Source of the DNA: Linnemannia schmuckeri
Taxonomy: Eukaryota; Mortierellomycota; Mortierellomycetes; Mortierellales; Mortierellaceae
Reading direction: 5' to 3'
Assembly: GCA_029449235.1 (NCBI GenBank)
Contig: JANATG010000001.1
Span: 2,418,001 to 2,482,000 of the forward strand
Length of the DNA: 64,000 nucleotides
Of this stretch, positions 34,297-44,590 are shown one piece after another. Under the pieces are notes generated by a model. That model did not search any database, had not been told where the DNA came from, and saw only the letters and a list, made by a program, of their open reading frames with translations. Each line of letters starts with the position of its first letter. Position 1 is the stretch's first letter. The translations under genes and the position numbers were made by a program.

Positions 34297-35868
34297 ATGG
34301 ACAACTTACCAATGGAGCTCTTTCTTGCCATTGCCCGCTTCTTTGATGGCCCCACACTTGTTACATGCCTCCGAGTCTGTCGTCACTGGCATGTCATCTT
34401 CCACCCGCTCATCTGGCGACTCATTCAGAAAACCACCTGGCACAACCCTCGTTTTCCATTGTATGAAAAGAAGCTCACAGACTCAGCAAAAGCAACAACA
34501 CCCCTGGACAACCCGACACTGCCTACAGCGCTCCTCCACGTCAACACCCTTCAATGGTGCAGTGTCTATACTGCTAGTGACAGAAAACAAAGGCCTCGAC
34601 GACAGCACTCTGGAATAGAGTTGGATACTCTAGGCCGTGTTGTCGGGCTTACTTCGAATCTGGTGTGTCTACATCTACAGAGCCAGCACAAGATCAAGAA
34701 GTTTGAGTCACTTTCCTTGTTTGTAAGAGACCTCCATCGATTGCAGAGTTTGAAAGAGTTGGCGTTGATGTTGTACATTGACACCGATACTCCTGTAGCT
34801 GTCGAGGAACTCTTCCCGGTTTTTTCTCGGCTGAACAAACTGACGATTACTGGTCTGTGGATCTCCCCCGAGAGGCGGCAGGAAGAAAAAGTAGGTGGAG
34901 CTGGAATTGGGGCAGTGGACAGAGGAGCAGGAGCAGGATCTCTAGAAACACAACAATCATGGAAAATCAGGTCATTGACAGTCGCCACCCGCCTCTTGTC
35001 TTTGGCACGCTACTGCCCCGCCTTGGTTTTTCTGACGGCTTCGTATGACTTTTGCGAGAAGACACCTACGCCAGAGACCTCTTCGTATTCGCTTCATTCG
35101 CTCAGTCGGTGTCAGCAACTGAAACGTTTGATGCTCCCACCCGCTCCTAATGTGGGAGCGACAATAGATATCGCCGACTGTCTCCCTTTAATCTCTCTCC
35201 CGAAGTTCTTGAGACTGTTTATTCCTGTGACCCGACCCGAGGATATTGAATGTTTGAGCAGCAGCTGTCGACATCAAGGAGGGATGGTCATGCCAGAGCT
35301 GCGCCACTTACACATCTTATCCGCTCCTCCTGAACTGGAGAACAGCAGCCGCCTTCAACTGGCGATTCGTCAGTTTTTAATGTCGCGTAAGAAGCTCACA
35401 TGTATTCATCTGAGCACCATCACCGTCGAACCTGAGTTTGTGTTTGCTCAACCCGGGAAGGAACTCGAACATGGATGGGGCTGTGGTTCCACTCTCTACA
35501 GTATCTCATTCAAGCTTCCCAGCTCTGCTCAATGGGCGGGCAGATCCATGGAAAGTCAGAGAGATCTACTGAGTTCGGTCTACCGGCAACTGGGATGTCT
35601 GTCCCGACTCCAGACTCTCTCAATTGAGTGTGAGATTCCACTAGATCTTCACATTCCAAGTATACAGCAATTGAGGGGAGCGACGAACTTGAAGGAGTTT
35701 ACACTAATTGGGTTTAAGCGTTATTGGACTCGAGAAGGGATTGTGGCGGTGATGGAGGCGGCGCCGAGACTGAAGACCTTGGAATTGACGCCTTTGTTTG
35801 GTCGGAAACTTGTTTTGGGGTGGTTGAATGAGGTTGGAAGGTCTGATGTGCAACTTCTCGGTTATTAG
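34297..35868 (+). CDS. F-box/LRR protein, family A, intact
   Basis: 523 residues in one exon. The F-box covers residues about 4-45 (LPMELFLAIARFFDGPTL, VCRHWHVIFHPLIW). The ATG is directly before it. The signature V-E-E-L-F-P-V-F-S-R-L is at 34801-34833. A Gly/Glu-rich variable insertion follows WISPERRQ. Then come LRRs (LKRLMLPPAPN, LRHLHILSAPP, LQTLSIECEI, LKTLELTPLFG) and the C-terminus GRSDVQLLGY. It is inferred to be a substrate receptor of an SCF ubiquitin ligase. Its nearest relative is the frameshifted gene at 26840-28556, and the two differ most in the insertion after WIxPER. Confidence 0.88.
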   Translation: MDNLPMELFLAIARFFDGPTLVTCLRVCRHWHVIFHPLIWRLIQKTTWHNPRFPLYEKKLTDSAKATTPLDNPTLPTALLHVNTLQWCSVYTASDRKQRPRRQHSGIELDTLGRVVGLTSNLVCLHLQSQHKIKKFESLSLFVRDLHRLQSLKELALMLYIDTDTPVAVEELFPVFSRLNKLTITGLWISPERRQEEKVGGAGIGAVDRGAGAGSLETQQSWKIRSLTVATRLLSLARYCPALVFLTASYDFCEKTPTPETSSYSLHSLSRCQQLKRLMLPPAPNVGATIDIADCLPLISLPKFLRLFIPVTRPEDIECLSSSCRHQGGMVMPELRHLHILSAPPELENSSRLQLAIRQFLMSRKKLTCIHLSTITVEPEFVFAQPGKELEHGWGCGSTLYSISFKLPSSAQWAGRSMESQRDLLSSVYRQLGCLSRLQTLSIECEIPLDLHIPSIQQLRGATNLKEFTLIGFKRYWTREGIVAVMEAAPRLKTLELTPLFGRKLVLGWLNEVGRSDVQLLGY

Positions 35869-36049
35869 GCAGAACTTTCCTTCTTTGCCTTGCAACAGTG
35901 AGAAGGAAAAATAATAATAGTCTTTGAGTAGTTGTACCGTGTTCAATTCCGGGAAAGTAAAAATGGTGTGGGTGCTTCCTCGGTAAAACGATCATTTACT
36001 CCAGGCTGTCTCAGCAGACTGCAGCAATCAGCGCGCAGAAAACAACAAT

Positions 36050-37110
36050 TGATTATGCCTTTAGTTCGGTGGACATGGTCAAGTTGGTCGACAAGATTCT
36101 CAGTCGAACGTTCGGGATCTGGAATTGGTCTTCAAGAGAATTATTGCGAATCTTGGCCTACCACTCGTATCTAGCAAGAGCAAGTGCCAGTCCCTTCTTG
36201 GTCTGCTTTTCAATACGAGGACCAAGTCCCTGGTCTGAATGTATGGCGACTTTACGGAGCTCCAAGTATCGGTTCTTGGAAGCAGCCATAAGCCTTCGCT
36301 CTTTCAGAGTTTCCATTACGCAGGACCTGTCTTCCCAAAGACGATCCCTATCTTCCACTGTCACAGAAGATTACCTATTGTTCTCAACTGGTCAATTTGC
36401 GACTAGGCTTGCCCTTAATCGAAAGCCACGGCGCCATTAAAGTTAATCAAGCATTTAGACCACTCTCAAAGCTGGACACATTGCACCGATATCTACTCTT
36501 CTTCGATGATCGTTCCAAGTTAGTCAACGAGAGCCGCGCTGCACTGTATGGATCTGCTTCATTGAGGAAAATCGTAAATTTTGGTTTACCATACCTTAAC
36601 GGCCCTACTGGACTACTCGGGAACGCCGTTCGAAGATCGTCCGCCATCCTCGAAGTACTCTTGCTTTGCTCTATGAACCGAACGATGGGTCGGACTCAAA
36701 TCTTCGACATGCCTCCATCCTCCATGCAGTCTGCCCGTCCTCCGTTTCCCAGATTGACGCACCTCGAGCTAACGGTGGTTATGACGCCTGAATCTCTGGA
36801 CCCTTTTGTCGAAACTTGCTTTTGTGTATCTTGCAGTGAACAAACATACCAGTGTTCTTCTCCTGCATGTCGACTGCTCCTCCCTGAAATCGCTCGACCT
36901 GCATGGATCAAAGAAGCACAATTGAGTCGTTTTTTTTTATTTTTTTTTTTTATTTTGATGCTCTTAAGTCGAATAGTTGTCAGATCGAGTCTTTGTACTA
37001 GGCCCGTCCCATCCTTTCTTAGGTTACGAGAGTCATGGAATTTCAATCCCATATACGAAGACTCTTCATCAGGAAAGGCTGATGCAGATACTCACCTCGC
37101 GGCAGACAAC
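36050..37110 (+). pseudogene. Fragment of a paralogue of the 980-residue coiled-coil/LRR-like gene
   Basis: Several frames together match the C-terminal half of the gene at 47986-51031. SSVDMVKLVDKILSRT corresponds to SSLDVVKVVEKVAQSN, and YGSASLRKIVNFGLPYLNGP corresponds to YGSFALRELVDIGMPYPTGP. RLTHLELTVVMTPESLD corresponds to RLTHLELFVDVTPASLD, and LLLHVDCSSLKSLDLHGS corresponds to the LLPHVNVAVLKSLSLKG block. The frame is broken more than once, and the N-terminal half is missing. A 723-bp transposon sits immediately downstream at 37141, so the insertion may have cut the remaining 3' end. Confidence 0.85.
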
Positions 37111-37140
37111 TCAAAAAGGAAGGTGAATTCAATAGTGGTA

Positions 37141-37863
37141 CAGTCGAAAATGGTTTTTACGGACACTTGGCCAGCAAAACCGTCCGGAAAAAAAAATCAT
37201 TTGGATTGGATTGCCTCCCTAAGTGCAGTACTCTAAAACTCAAAAATACAGCCACGAATATATGGTGCACGTGATGACTGATGTGTGGGGGTCTTGAGGG
37301 GAGTTGTTCTTGGCTGGCCGAGGCGTAGGCGTCAGTGCCAGGTATGATAGGGTCACTCATCGAGGAAGAGGGAGAAGAAAAGGTGGAGTTCCCTTCTACA
37401 GTCCCTGTATTCGAGGGTGTGTCTCCAGGATCAACGGCCATAACGCAGATAGCGGGCAGACAAGGAAAAGGATGTATGTACGTGTGTGTGTCCCTTCTCA
37501 ATATCGCAAATAAAGACGGTAACTCTCAAGATCTGCCCCTGCTCGTATCATGGAAAGAAAGGTGCTTTATGTCAATAGCTACTCTCCAAAGACTAGAAAC
37601 TACTACTGCTATCAATAGTCAAAAGGGGATAGTGCCTACCTGCTCGCATCGTGGAAAGAAAGGTGCTTTTCCAGACACTCGCAGGCAAACGCGTAAAATA
37701 ATCAAATGGCCACCAGAAGCTAAGCCACTCTAAATCATCACAATATTCGTAGCTGTATTTTTGAGTTTTAGAGTACTGCACTTAGGGAGGCAATCCAATC
37801 CAAATGATTTTTTTTTCCGGACGGTTTTGCTGGCCAAGTGTCCGTAAAAACCATTTTCGACTG
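37141..37863. mobile_element. Non-autonomous TIR transposon (Tc1/mariner-like), copy 1
   Basis: A 723-bp element with terminal inverted repeats of about 121 bp starting CAGTCGAAAATGG and ending CCATTTTCGACTG. I saw a single mismatch between the arms. It is preceded by TA (37139-37140) and followed by CA, a probable decayed TA target duplication. TA targets and CAGT-type ends point to the Tc1/mariner superfamily. No transposase is encoded. The interior has a 132-codon frame (37335-37733) whose product resembles no transposase. The element is the reverse complement of the copy at 52127. Confidence 0.88.
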
Positions 37864-38035
37864 CACTTGTTTGTTTCAGTTTGGTATCTTCCCCTCTTTT
37901 CCACATTCGCAAAACCACCGCCCATCTGTTTTCATACTGGCACTGGTGGTCATTTTTTTTAAGTGCTGTAAACCGCCTCCTGTTACTCTTTCTTCCTTCT
38001 CTCAATCCTTTCAACCGCCTTTCACTACCCAAGCC

Positions 38036-38857
38036 ATGATCCATATCACTAACGAAGTCGTGTTCGCTATCGGTCAGCACCTCAGCAGGCACTCGATTCT
38101 CTATTCCATTATGGTTTGTCACTAGTGGTCTGAAGTCCTACAATCTCTGCTTCTGCCCTTCATTTTCAAGACCGCCTGGCACCACCCAAGCTTCCCTACA
38201 AGTACGACTCGATTACGGGCAGCGATGGTGGGAGCTTGACCTTAGACCTCCGTCATGTCAAGTTACTCGAGTGGCACAACAATTTTTCTTTGACCTCGCA
38301 AAAGGTGCTCGCCACTACCGGACCTTCGTGGTCCAGAGCCTCCGCTATTTGAGAGAATGTGTTGTCTCTAGAGCCTCAAGATCCTCAATATCAGCATGCC
38401 CGCGGGACACGTCGCATTCCCGATCGAGAGTGTGTTCCCGCTGTTTTCTCGTCTAAACGAACTCTACATCAAAGAGTCTTGGTACCAGCATGAGAAAGAA
38501 CCATCTCGTTGCTTGCTTGGCGGGGAGGCGCCTTGGAGAATGAAGAGACTGACGATCGACCTTCGAGACTCATCTCTGATCCGCCGCTGCCCATACCTCG
38601 AGCAACTTCGACTTCTCCCTCCGACCGTGTCCATGTCAGGGAGGATGAGAAGATTATGGAGCTTGTCGACGGAACTGTTATCGGCGCCAACCGGTCTCAA
38701 GGGTCTTATATCTTACTCAAATTCGCAGAACAAGAGTCTTTCCTTCATTGTCGGTGATTCGATTGGAGGCAAGGCTGGCAGACCTCACAGGATGTCGAAC
38801 ATTGTCACAGTCAATAAGAAGTGGTGGTCTACTGAGGATGTTGTCGCCTTTTTGTAG
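38036..38857 (+). pseudogene. F-box pseudogene, family A (short subtype)
   Basis: The F-box start is present (MIHITNEVVFAIGQHLSRHS), but VCH is followed by TAG and then W-S-E-V, where paralogues have VCHQW; this is consistent with CAG to TAG. A later 153-codon frame carries the signature as IESVFPLFSRLNELYIKESW and ends KKWWSTEDVVAFL, matching the intact relative at 40426-41316 (RKWWSTRDVVAML). Confidence 0.87.
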
Positions 38858-39074
38858 GAGTTGAACAGAGGCGTTGTTTGCTTTAGGATATCATAGCATT
38901 GAAAGAGATTACTGACTCATTCCTGAATTGCTTTAATGATAAAATAAACAAAGAGGTCTCCAACTTTCCCGAACCGCCTCTTTCCCTCTTTCTTGCTTTT
39001 ACTACTTCTATTATTCCTCGCCTCGCCAATTTCCCCAACAGTCTAACAATATCTCCAAAAGCCCTCAACTACAA

Positions 39075-39700
39075 CAAAGCCTCCATCTCTGTCAACAGAG
39101 ATAATTCTCGCCATCACCCAGCACCTCGACAGACCATCAAATTTCTCACTTTTCGTATTTGTCGCCAATGATACACCGTTCTTGCGCCCCTCATTTAAAC
39201 CTACATTAAGGAAATAGACCGATACCACCCTATAAATGACTATCTCCCCAGTCTGAATCCGATCTTTAGCCTGAGCTTCCGACAACTCAAATCTATGGAG
39301 TGGTATGACAACACCTCCCTGATCCGCGCCAAAGCTATTCCGTAATCTACATTGCAGATCCCTCCCATGAGATTCGCATATTTTCTCTCGATGGCTATGA
39401 ATCTGACTTCGCTCACACTTCGCATGGAGGATCAAGAACCAGGCAGAAGTCTACTTGGCGCGACTTGGGGACTATTCAATCTCAAGAAGCTAGATATTCA
39501 AGCTGCCTGCTGCACCCCTGTGGACCCTTCGTCAACTGCGAGAAGCATAGCCCTGACCAATTAAATGGAGCATCATAGACGATCAAACATCTGACAATGG
39601 ACCCAATCGGTATCTTCCTCGTCTGCCACTGCCCACAATTGCTTCATTTGGGGCTTCTTCAACCAATATTATTCAGGAGGAGAAGGGGAAAAGGAGATGA
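39075..39700 (+). pseudogene. F-box pseudogene, family A (short subtype), strongly decayed
   Basis: Short pieces in changing frames match the gene at 40426. They are STEIILAITQHLDRPS (39090-39135), FRQLKSMEWYDNTSLIRAKAIP (about 39277-39342, against LKSFEWHSNSYLVRPKGVP), LTSLTLRMEDQE, and LTMDPIGIFLVCHCPQLLHL (about 39593-39652, against LTVDPIDVHLARHCPDLTHL). No functional frame remains. Confidence 0.8.
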
Positions 39701-40063
39701 TATGTCTTCGTACCTATAAGATGACTGATACACCGAGCATCCTCATGGTTTCGAAAAGTTAGTCTTTCGCGAGTAAAGAGACATACGTGTCCAAAGTTCA
39801 ACATTCGCGTGGGAGCGATGACTAGCCTCATTCCTTGTGGAGGGGAGGGGCGTCCGCCTATCTCGCTCGTTTTGGTCAACTCGGCATGTCGTCGCTCTGT
39901 AGTGATTCAAGCCTGTATCAAGCGCCGAGGCGTGTTTAATATCTATCACTTAGTGTGAACCATGGGAAATAATACCAACTTTGCTGAAATTTCTATCATT
40001 AGGCTTTTTTCGTACAAAAGTTGCGCCTTTTGAACAATATGTACCGACTCTCGTTCGAAATAG

Positions 40064-40065
<2 letters not shown>

Positions 40066-40096
<31 letters not shown>
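40066..40096. repeat. Homopolymer A run, 31 nt
   Basis: Lies between the decayed F-box copy and the intact gene at 40426. No target-site duplication was seen around it. Confidence 0.95.
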
Positions 40097-40098
<2 letters not shown>

Positions 40099-40425
40099 CA
40101 AGTAAATACATAGAGCAGAAATTACCAGCCGCGCGTGGATTTTTTTTTGCTTTCACTTGTGGAAATGAGCCATCGCGTATGCCTACCCAAAAAAGAGAGA
40201 CTCGTATTTGCCGATAGATCAAGTGAAAAAAATCCTTGAGCCAATACTATCAATACAAGGCTTTGTGTAGATGTTTTTCTCCGCGTCATTTGAACCGGGC
40301 ATATATGTTTCTTTATTTGCTCAATAGACATGCCCACTTTTTCTTTCTTTTTCATTCCCTATTTCCTCCTCCGCTCCTTGGCAAACCTTTGTCTCCAACT
40401 CAACACTGACAGGATTGAACAGCTC

Positions 40426-41316
40426 ATGTCTCCGCCTAATCTCCCCACTGAACTCATTCTCGCCATCGCTCAACATCTCGACAGGCCATCCACTCTCGCT
40501 GCTTTACGGGTCTGTTGCGAATGGTCCATCGTCCTTGCACCTTACGTCTGGACCTCTATCAGGAAAACGGACTGGCACCATCCCAACTTCCCCATCAATC
40601 AAACCACCACCCAAGAGGACCAAACTTTTTATCCATGCTTTCAGCAACTCAAGTCCTTCGAATGGCACAGCAACTCCTACTTGGTCAGACCAAAGGGAGT
40701 ACCCAACCTACGTCCTCAGATCCGCCCTTCTCAAATAATCGACTCTCTTTTGATGGCTCCGAGCTTGATTTCATTAGTTCTTTGTACAGAGCTGCGGGAG
40801 TTTTCTCCCAATCTGATTGGCGCTATGCTCGGCCTCAAAAGCCTTACTCGACTCGAACTCAGCTTGTACAGCGGCTATGAATGGATTGATATTGAGACAA
40901 TATTCCCGCTGTTTGCCCGCTTGGAAGAGCTCCACCTGAAAGGTTCTTTCTATTACCACGAGAAGAACACCTGTGACCCCTTACCCGGTGGAGCATCATG
41001 GAAGGTCAAGAGCCTGACGGTCGACCCGATCGATGTTCATCTAGCTCGCCACTGTCCAGATTTAACCCACTTGGAGCTCTTACAGCCAAGCTTCTCCTTA
41101 AAGGGGAGAAAGGGAGCTCTTTGGCTTCGAGTCTCCAACTTAATCCAGGTGCCGAGCGGCCTTGTGAGTCTGAAACTCTACTCGGCTTCACAAGAGGCGA
41201 GTTACGACTTCAAAATTAACCATAGAGACGGCAAGCCTCATAAGCCTCACCTTTTGCTAAGCCAACATCGATCTCGCAAGTGGTGGTCGACTCGGGATGT
41301 TGTTGCTATGTTGTGA
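40426..41316 (+). CDS. Short F-box protein, family A, intact
   Basis: 296 residues. The ATG (MSPPNLPTELILAIAQHLD) lies directly before the F-box and 119 bp after a CATATATG element (40300-40307). The F-box core is VCCEWSIVLAPYVW. The signature appears as IETIFPLFARLEELHL. LRR-like segments follow (LTRLELSLYSG, LTHLELLQPSF, LVSLKLYSASQ), and the end is KWWSTRDVVAML. It is about 250 residues shorter than the other intact family members because the C-terminal LRR block is absent. The two neighbouring relics share this short form, so it is a subtype and not a truncation. A 29-T run lies 148 bp after the stop. Confidence 0.82.
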   Translation: MSPPNLPTELILAIAQHLDRPSTLAALRVCCEWSIVLAPYVWTSIRKTDWHHPNFPINQTTTQEDQTFYPCFQQLKSFEWHSNSYLVRPKGVPNLRPQIRPSQIIDSLLMAPSLISLVLCTELREFSPNLIGAMLGLKSLTRLELSLYSGYEWIDIETIFPLFARLEELHLKGSFYYHEKNTCDPLPGGASWKVKSLTVDPIDVHLARHCPDLTHLELLQPSFSLKGRKGALWLRVSNLIQVPSGLVSLKLYSASQEASYDFKINHRDGKPHKPHLLLSQHRSRKWWSTRDVVAML

Positions 41317-41462
41317 TCCAAGCCTGCATCGATGATCGAGGACAAGATTGACGCCTGCGATCACTTTCATGAAGCATCCCATAAAGAAAAGTGCCTTGTT
41401 ACGTTAATATATAAATAGATTTGACCATTTATTTACACAAGCTTCCATGGTTTTTTTGTTTA

Positions 41463-41464
<2 letters not shown>

Positions 41465-41493
<29 letters not shown>
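41465..41493. repeat. Homopolymer T run, 29 nt
   Basis: 3' of the short F-box gene. Same length class as the other A/T runs. Confidence 0.95.
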
Positions 41494-41639
41494 GGCAGCA
41501 AAAAAAAAAATGTGAAGGAATACAGCCAAGGAAAGGCTACTCGATTAATGGAAAAAGCCAGAGAAACGATAAATCCGACAAGTGAAAAAAAAAAAATCAA
41601 TAGTAGACTGCATGGGATCAAGGGACAAAGGAGAGAGTC

Positions 41640-42170
41640 GTCACATCTCATCCTTGGGTCGTCTAAGCGTCTTAAATTCAAGAGAGAATTGCTTAAGCTC
41701 AGGCAAGGGGCGGAAGTTGTCCGACTGCGTCCACCCGGATCATGACCTCCGCATCTCGCGACAGGCCCAAGTTCTGCAGATCTACGATCATCACATTATG
41801 CCAATGATCAATGTGGTGAAAACCAATCTTGGTACTCATCTCGGTCATCATCCGAATCCATATCCTCTGCATCCCAACCATCGACATCACCAAAATGGCC
41901 TTGCAGCCCTGGCCCAGTCTCTGTGACGACAACAACTGCAATGGTCGGCGCTGCCGCCGCCTCAGCTGCCTTTTCTTCCTTACCAAAGTCGTTTCACCTG
42001 CTCCTGTTGCTTTTCGTGCTTCCCATTTCTTCCAGAGCGAAACGGTCCAATGTCTGAACATACGGTTCATGCGGTGGTAAGGCGCGCAAGAGCTCCAGTT
42101 GACCTCAGTCATAGCAGCCAAATGTCCACCGACCGCGTTTAGACAAGATTATGAATATCTTCAGTAGATC
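41640..42170 (-). pseudogene. Unassigned coding relic, possibly F-box/LRR-derived
   Basis: Two overlapping minus-strand frames look coding in composition: one 140 codons long (41699-42121), and one with LLRALPPHEPYVQTLDRF and an acidic stretch WDAEDMDSDDDRDEYQDWF. The acidic run and position resemble the middle of the decayed F-box gene at 58693-60022, but the match is weak. I cannot name it. Confidence 0.35.
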
Positions 42171-42356
42171 TAGCTTGGCAAGCAAACACACCCACCTCGG
42201 AGCCTCATGCTCAACTGCAGGCAGAATGACGCTTCAAGCATGCCTACTCCCGTGCCATATTGAAGGGCACATCGATTTCGAGGCTCATGAGGTATAGTCA
42301 AACTTGAGAGATGTATCCAAATACAACATCAACCATATTAACATATATTTTCGAAG

Positions 42357-44023
42357 CTAATTTTCTCTAAACATGATGTTCGATCGCCCAACCTCCTGAA
42401 GACAACCCCTCACTAACTCTAAATCGCCAGGTTGAAGACAAGCAAGATGCAAGAGATTCACTTTTGGTCCCAACACCCGAATCGGGCTCATCAACCCGCA
42501 CGGTCCGTGATCTAAGACTTAATTGCCATTTTCCTCAACTCCACTGCTCCCGCCAATTGTGAAATCCCTGACTCCAGGCTCTTGTCCATGTTTTTCCTCC
42601 AAATCATTAATGACTTTAGTCTCTTTAGGTCTCCGAGCTGGCGATACATGGGTCACCAGACTCCATGCTGAATTTAGTCCCCACTGTCTCTCGGATTGCC
42701 CATGGTAGTCGAAAGTTAAGTGTTTCCAGTCCTGTACACGCTCATTTGTCGTCGGTCTCTTTTACGGGCTTTGGGGAAAAGATTCTTGGGTTGATCGGGT
42801 AGTAGCACAAAGCAAATGTTTTTAGTAGGGGTCGTGTCTTGAGCAAGTCCAGGACCAAGCGGTCAAACTCTTCCTCTTCGCTGCTGTCGATGCAAACATT
42901 ATTGATGGTGATATACCCCAGTCCAAGCATCGCCAACGATAATGAATGATGCTCTTCCTTCTGCTTCTGGCGTAAAGGTGGTAGCGGTAGTCGGTGGTGA
43001 GAGAGTAGGGGTACCAAGCACTCGAAATGGTGCAGACGTGACACACAATACTCCAAAGACCGAAGATGCGGTAGGGTCAACAAAGTCTCGATCAGATCTT
43101 TTGCCTCATTATTTGAGTCCACCACGCGATCCCGAGTTCCTGTAGGTTGGGGCACACCAAGATCTGGCGTAGAGAAAAGGGACGATTGTCGACGGATCCG
43201 TCAAAGACATTCACGGGCTCTAATGTAAGAGAGAGATCAAATAGGGGCATCTTTGCAGTATGCCCAGTGTCTCAACAGATGTTTTCAGTTTCCTTGTCCT
43301 CCATGGTTGATCCTGTTCCAGTGCTGTTGTTAGTATTGACGAGCCGAGAACAGTCGTAATTAAAGAGCGAGAGGACGGTGCTTGAGGTGCTGTCTAGTGA
43401 TACCAAGCCCCAGCGATCGACAGTTCCTCAGTTGGGCAAAGAGAGGATAAAATTTGTCCAGCAAAAATGGTCCTGTAGTTGGCATGGCCACATCCATCGA
43501 CAGACGCCTCAGGTGTCTCAACTGCCGGATGGTATCGAAGAATTTCACACGGGAGCCAGTCTGCCTGATTTTTAACGATAGTATCGTCAAGGTGGGAGTC
43601 GACTCAAGGATCCACGCAAGAACTTGTGCAGACAGCTGTGACCTCGCTGCAATACGAGGCCACGGAGGCTCATCAATCGAGGAAGGAGAAGACGAAAGGA
43701 ATAAAGGCTCCTTGAGGGAGATGTTGCAATGCCATTCCAGATCCCGAACAAGACTGAGCGATGCGGGGTGGTCATCACCTTGAAGACCTTGGAGGATTGT
43801 TGAATGGGGAAAGAAGGGTGATGCCATTGGGTCTTGGAGAGGGATGTCCAGAGGAGAGGGACTAGGGAGTTGCGTCAGTGTTGTTGAGTTGGAGGGATGC
43901 GAGAAAGGAAGGGTCAGTGAGGAATTGGCCGAAGGTATGAATGAGTTCTGCAGGGAGACACAATGCGACGCTGGCCGGTGGTAGTGGCGGTGGTGCTGGT
44001 TGGGAGTTTTGTCGCGAGGTCAT
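42357..44023 (-). pseudogene. F-box/LRR pseudogene, family A
   Basis: Start MTSRQNSQPAPPPLPPASVA with an F-box beginning (LCLPAELIHTFGQFLTDPS). The frame changes right after LASLQL, where V-C-x-x-W should follow. Later frames restore family features: LERDL-type text VRDLEWHCNISLKE, LAWILESTPTLTILSLKIR, a degenerate signature LDKFYPLFAQLR (about 43420-43455), LLKTFALCYYPINPRIFSPKP, YRQLGDLKRLKSLMIWRKN, and the C-terminus QEVGRSNIMFREN ending in TAG at 42357. Only the F-box core and several junctions are lost, so decay looks moderate. Confidence 0.85.
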
Positions 44024-44158
44024 CCTTGAAGCAAAGTCGGTGAGCAAAACGATGCTTATGACGCATGTATATGTGTATGTGGAAAGAGAGAAAAAAAGAA
44101 AGGCGAAAGTCAAAAAATGCAACATGTCTGAAGGCTTGCATGGGCTCGATTCAGATGC

Positions 44159-44590
44159 GTGAAAAAAATGATAAGCAGGAATGCAGTCACGATCAGGTTT
44201 GGACCTGCCAGGCCTGAGCCTGTTAATGAATTGAGTTTGATCTCAGGGATGAAAGACAAAAATGTCCGAACTGATACGACTATTTGCGTCGAGCCGATTG
44301 TTCCTGGAGGCTATATGTTTCGCCGTATACCAAGCTCCAGGGCGAGATACCTGGGCCTTGTGTACAGTAGTACCATGACAGTTGACACCGACAAGGAATT
44401 AAAAGGACAATGTCACAATATCTCTGTGACAAAGAATAATGACGACCCTAAATTTCAATTCACAGAAAGAACTAAGCTCATAGAATTTTTCCTATTACAT
44501 GTAAAGGAAGCATGCGTTGAATTTCTCTATCCACTCACGCCTTTTCCTCCATTTTTGCAACGACTCCATGTTTTACTTTTCAGCTATTAA
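44159..44590 (+). CDS. Hypothetical 143-codon frame
   Basis: An open frame beginning MKKMISRNAVTIRFGPARPE with mixed, non-repetitive composition (VNELSLISGMKDKNVRT, IVPGGYMFRRIPSSRARY). It has no signal peptide, no clear membrane span and no family I recognise. No TATA box or CT-rich leader precedes it. It may be a chance frame or a gene relic. Confidence 0.25.
   Translation: MKKMISRNAVTIRFGPARPEPVNELSLISGMKDKNVRTDTTICVEPIVPGGYMFRRIPSSRARYLGLVYSSTMTVDTDKELKGQCHNISVTKNNDDPKFQFTERTKLIEFFLLHVKEACVEFLYPLTPFPPFLQRLHVLLFSY

Noticed and set aside
34118..34618. 166-codon frame overlapping the start of the 34297 gene
   Set aside because: A Ser/Leu dipeptide run from the TC microsatellite continuing out of frame through a well-supported F-box gene.
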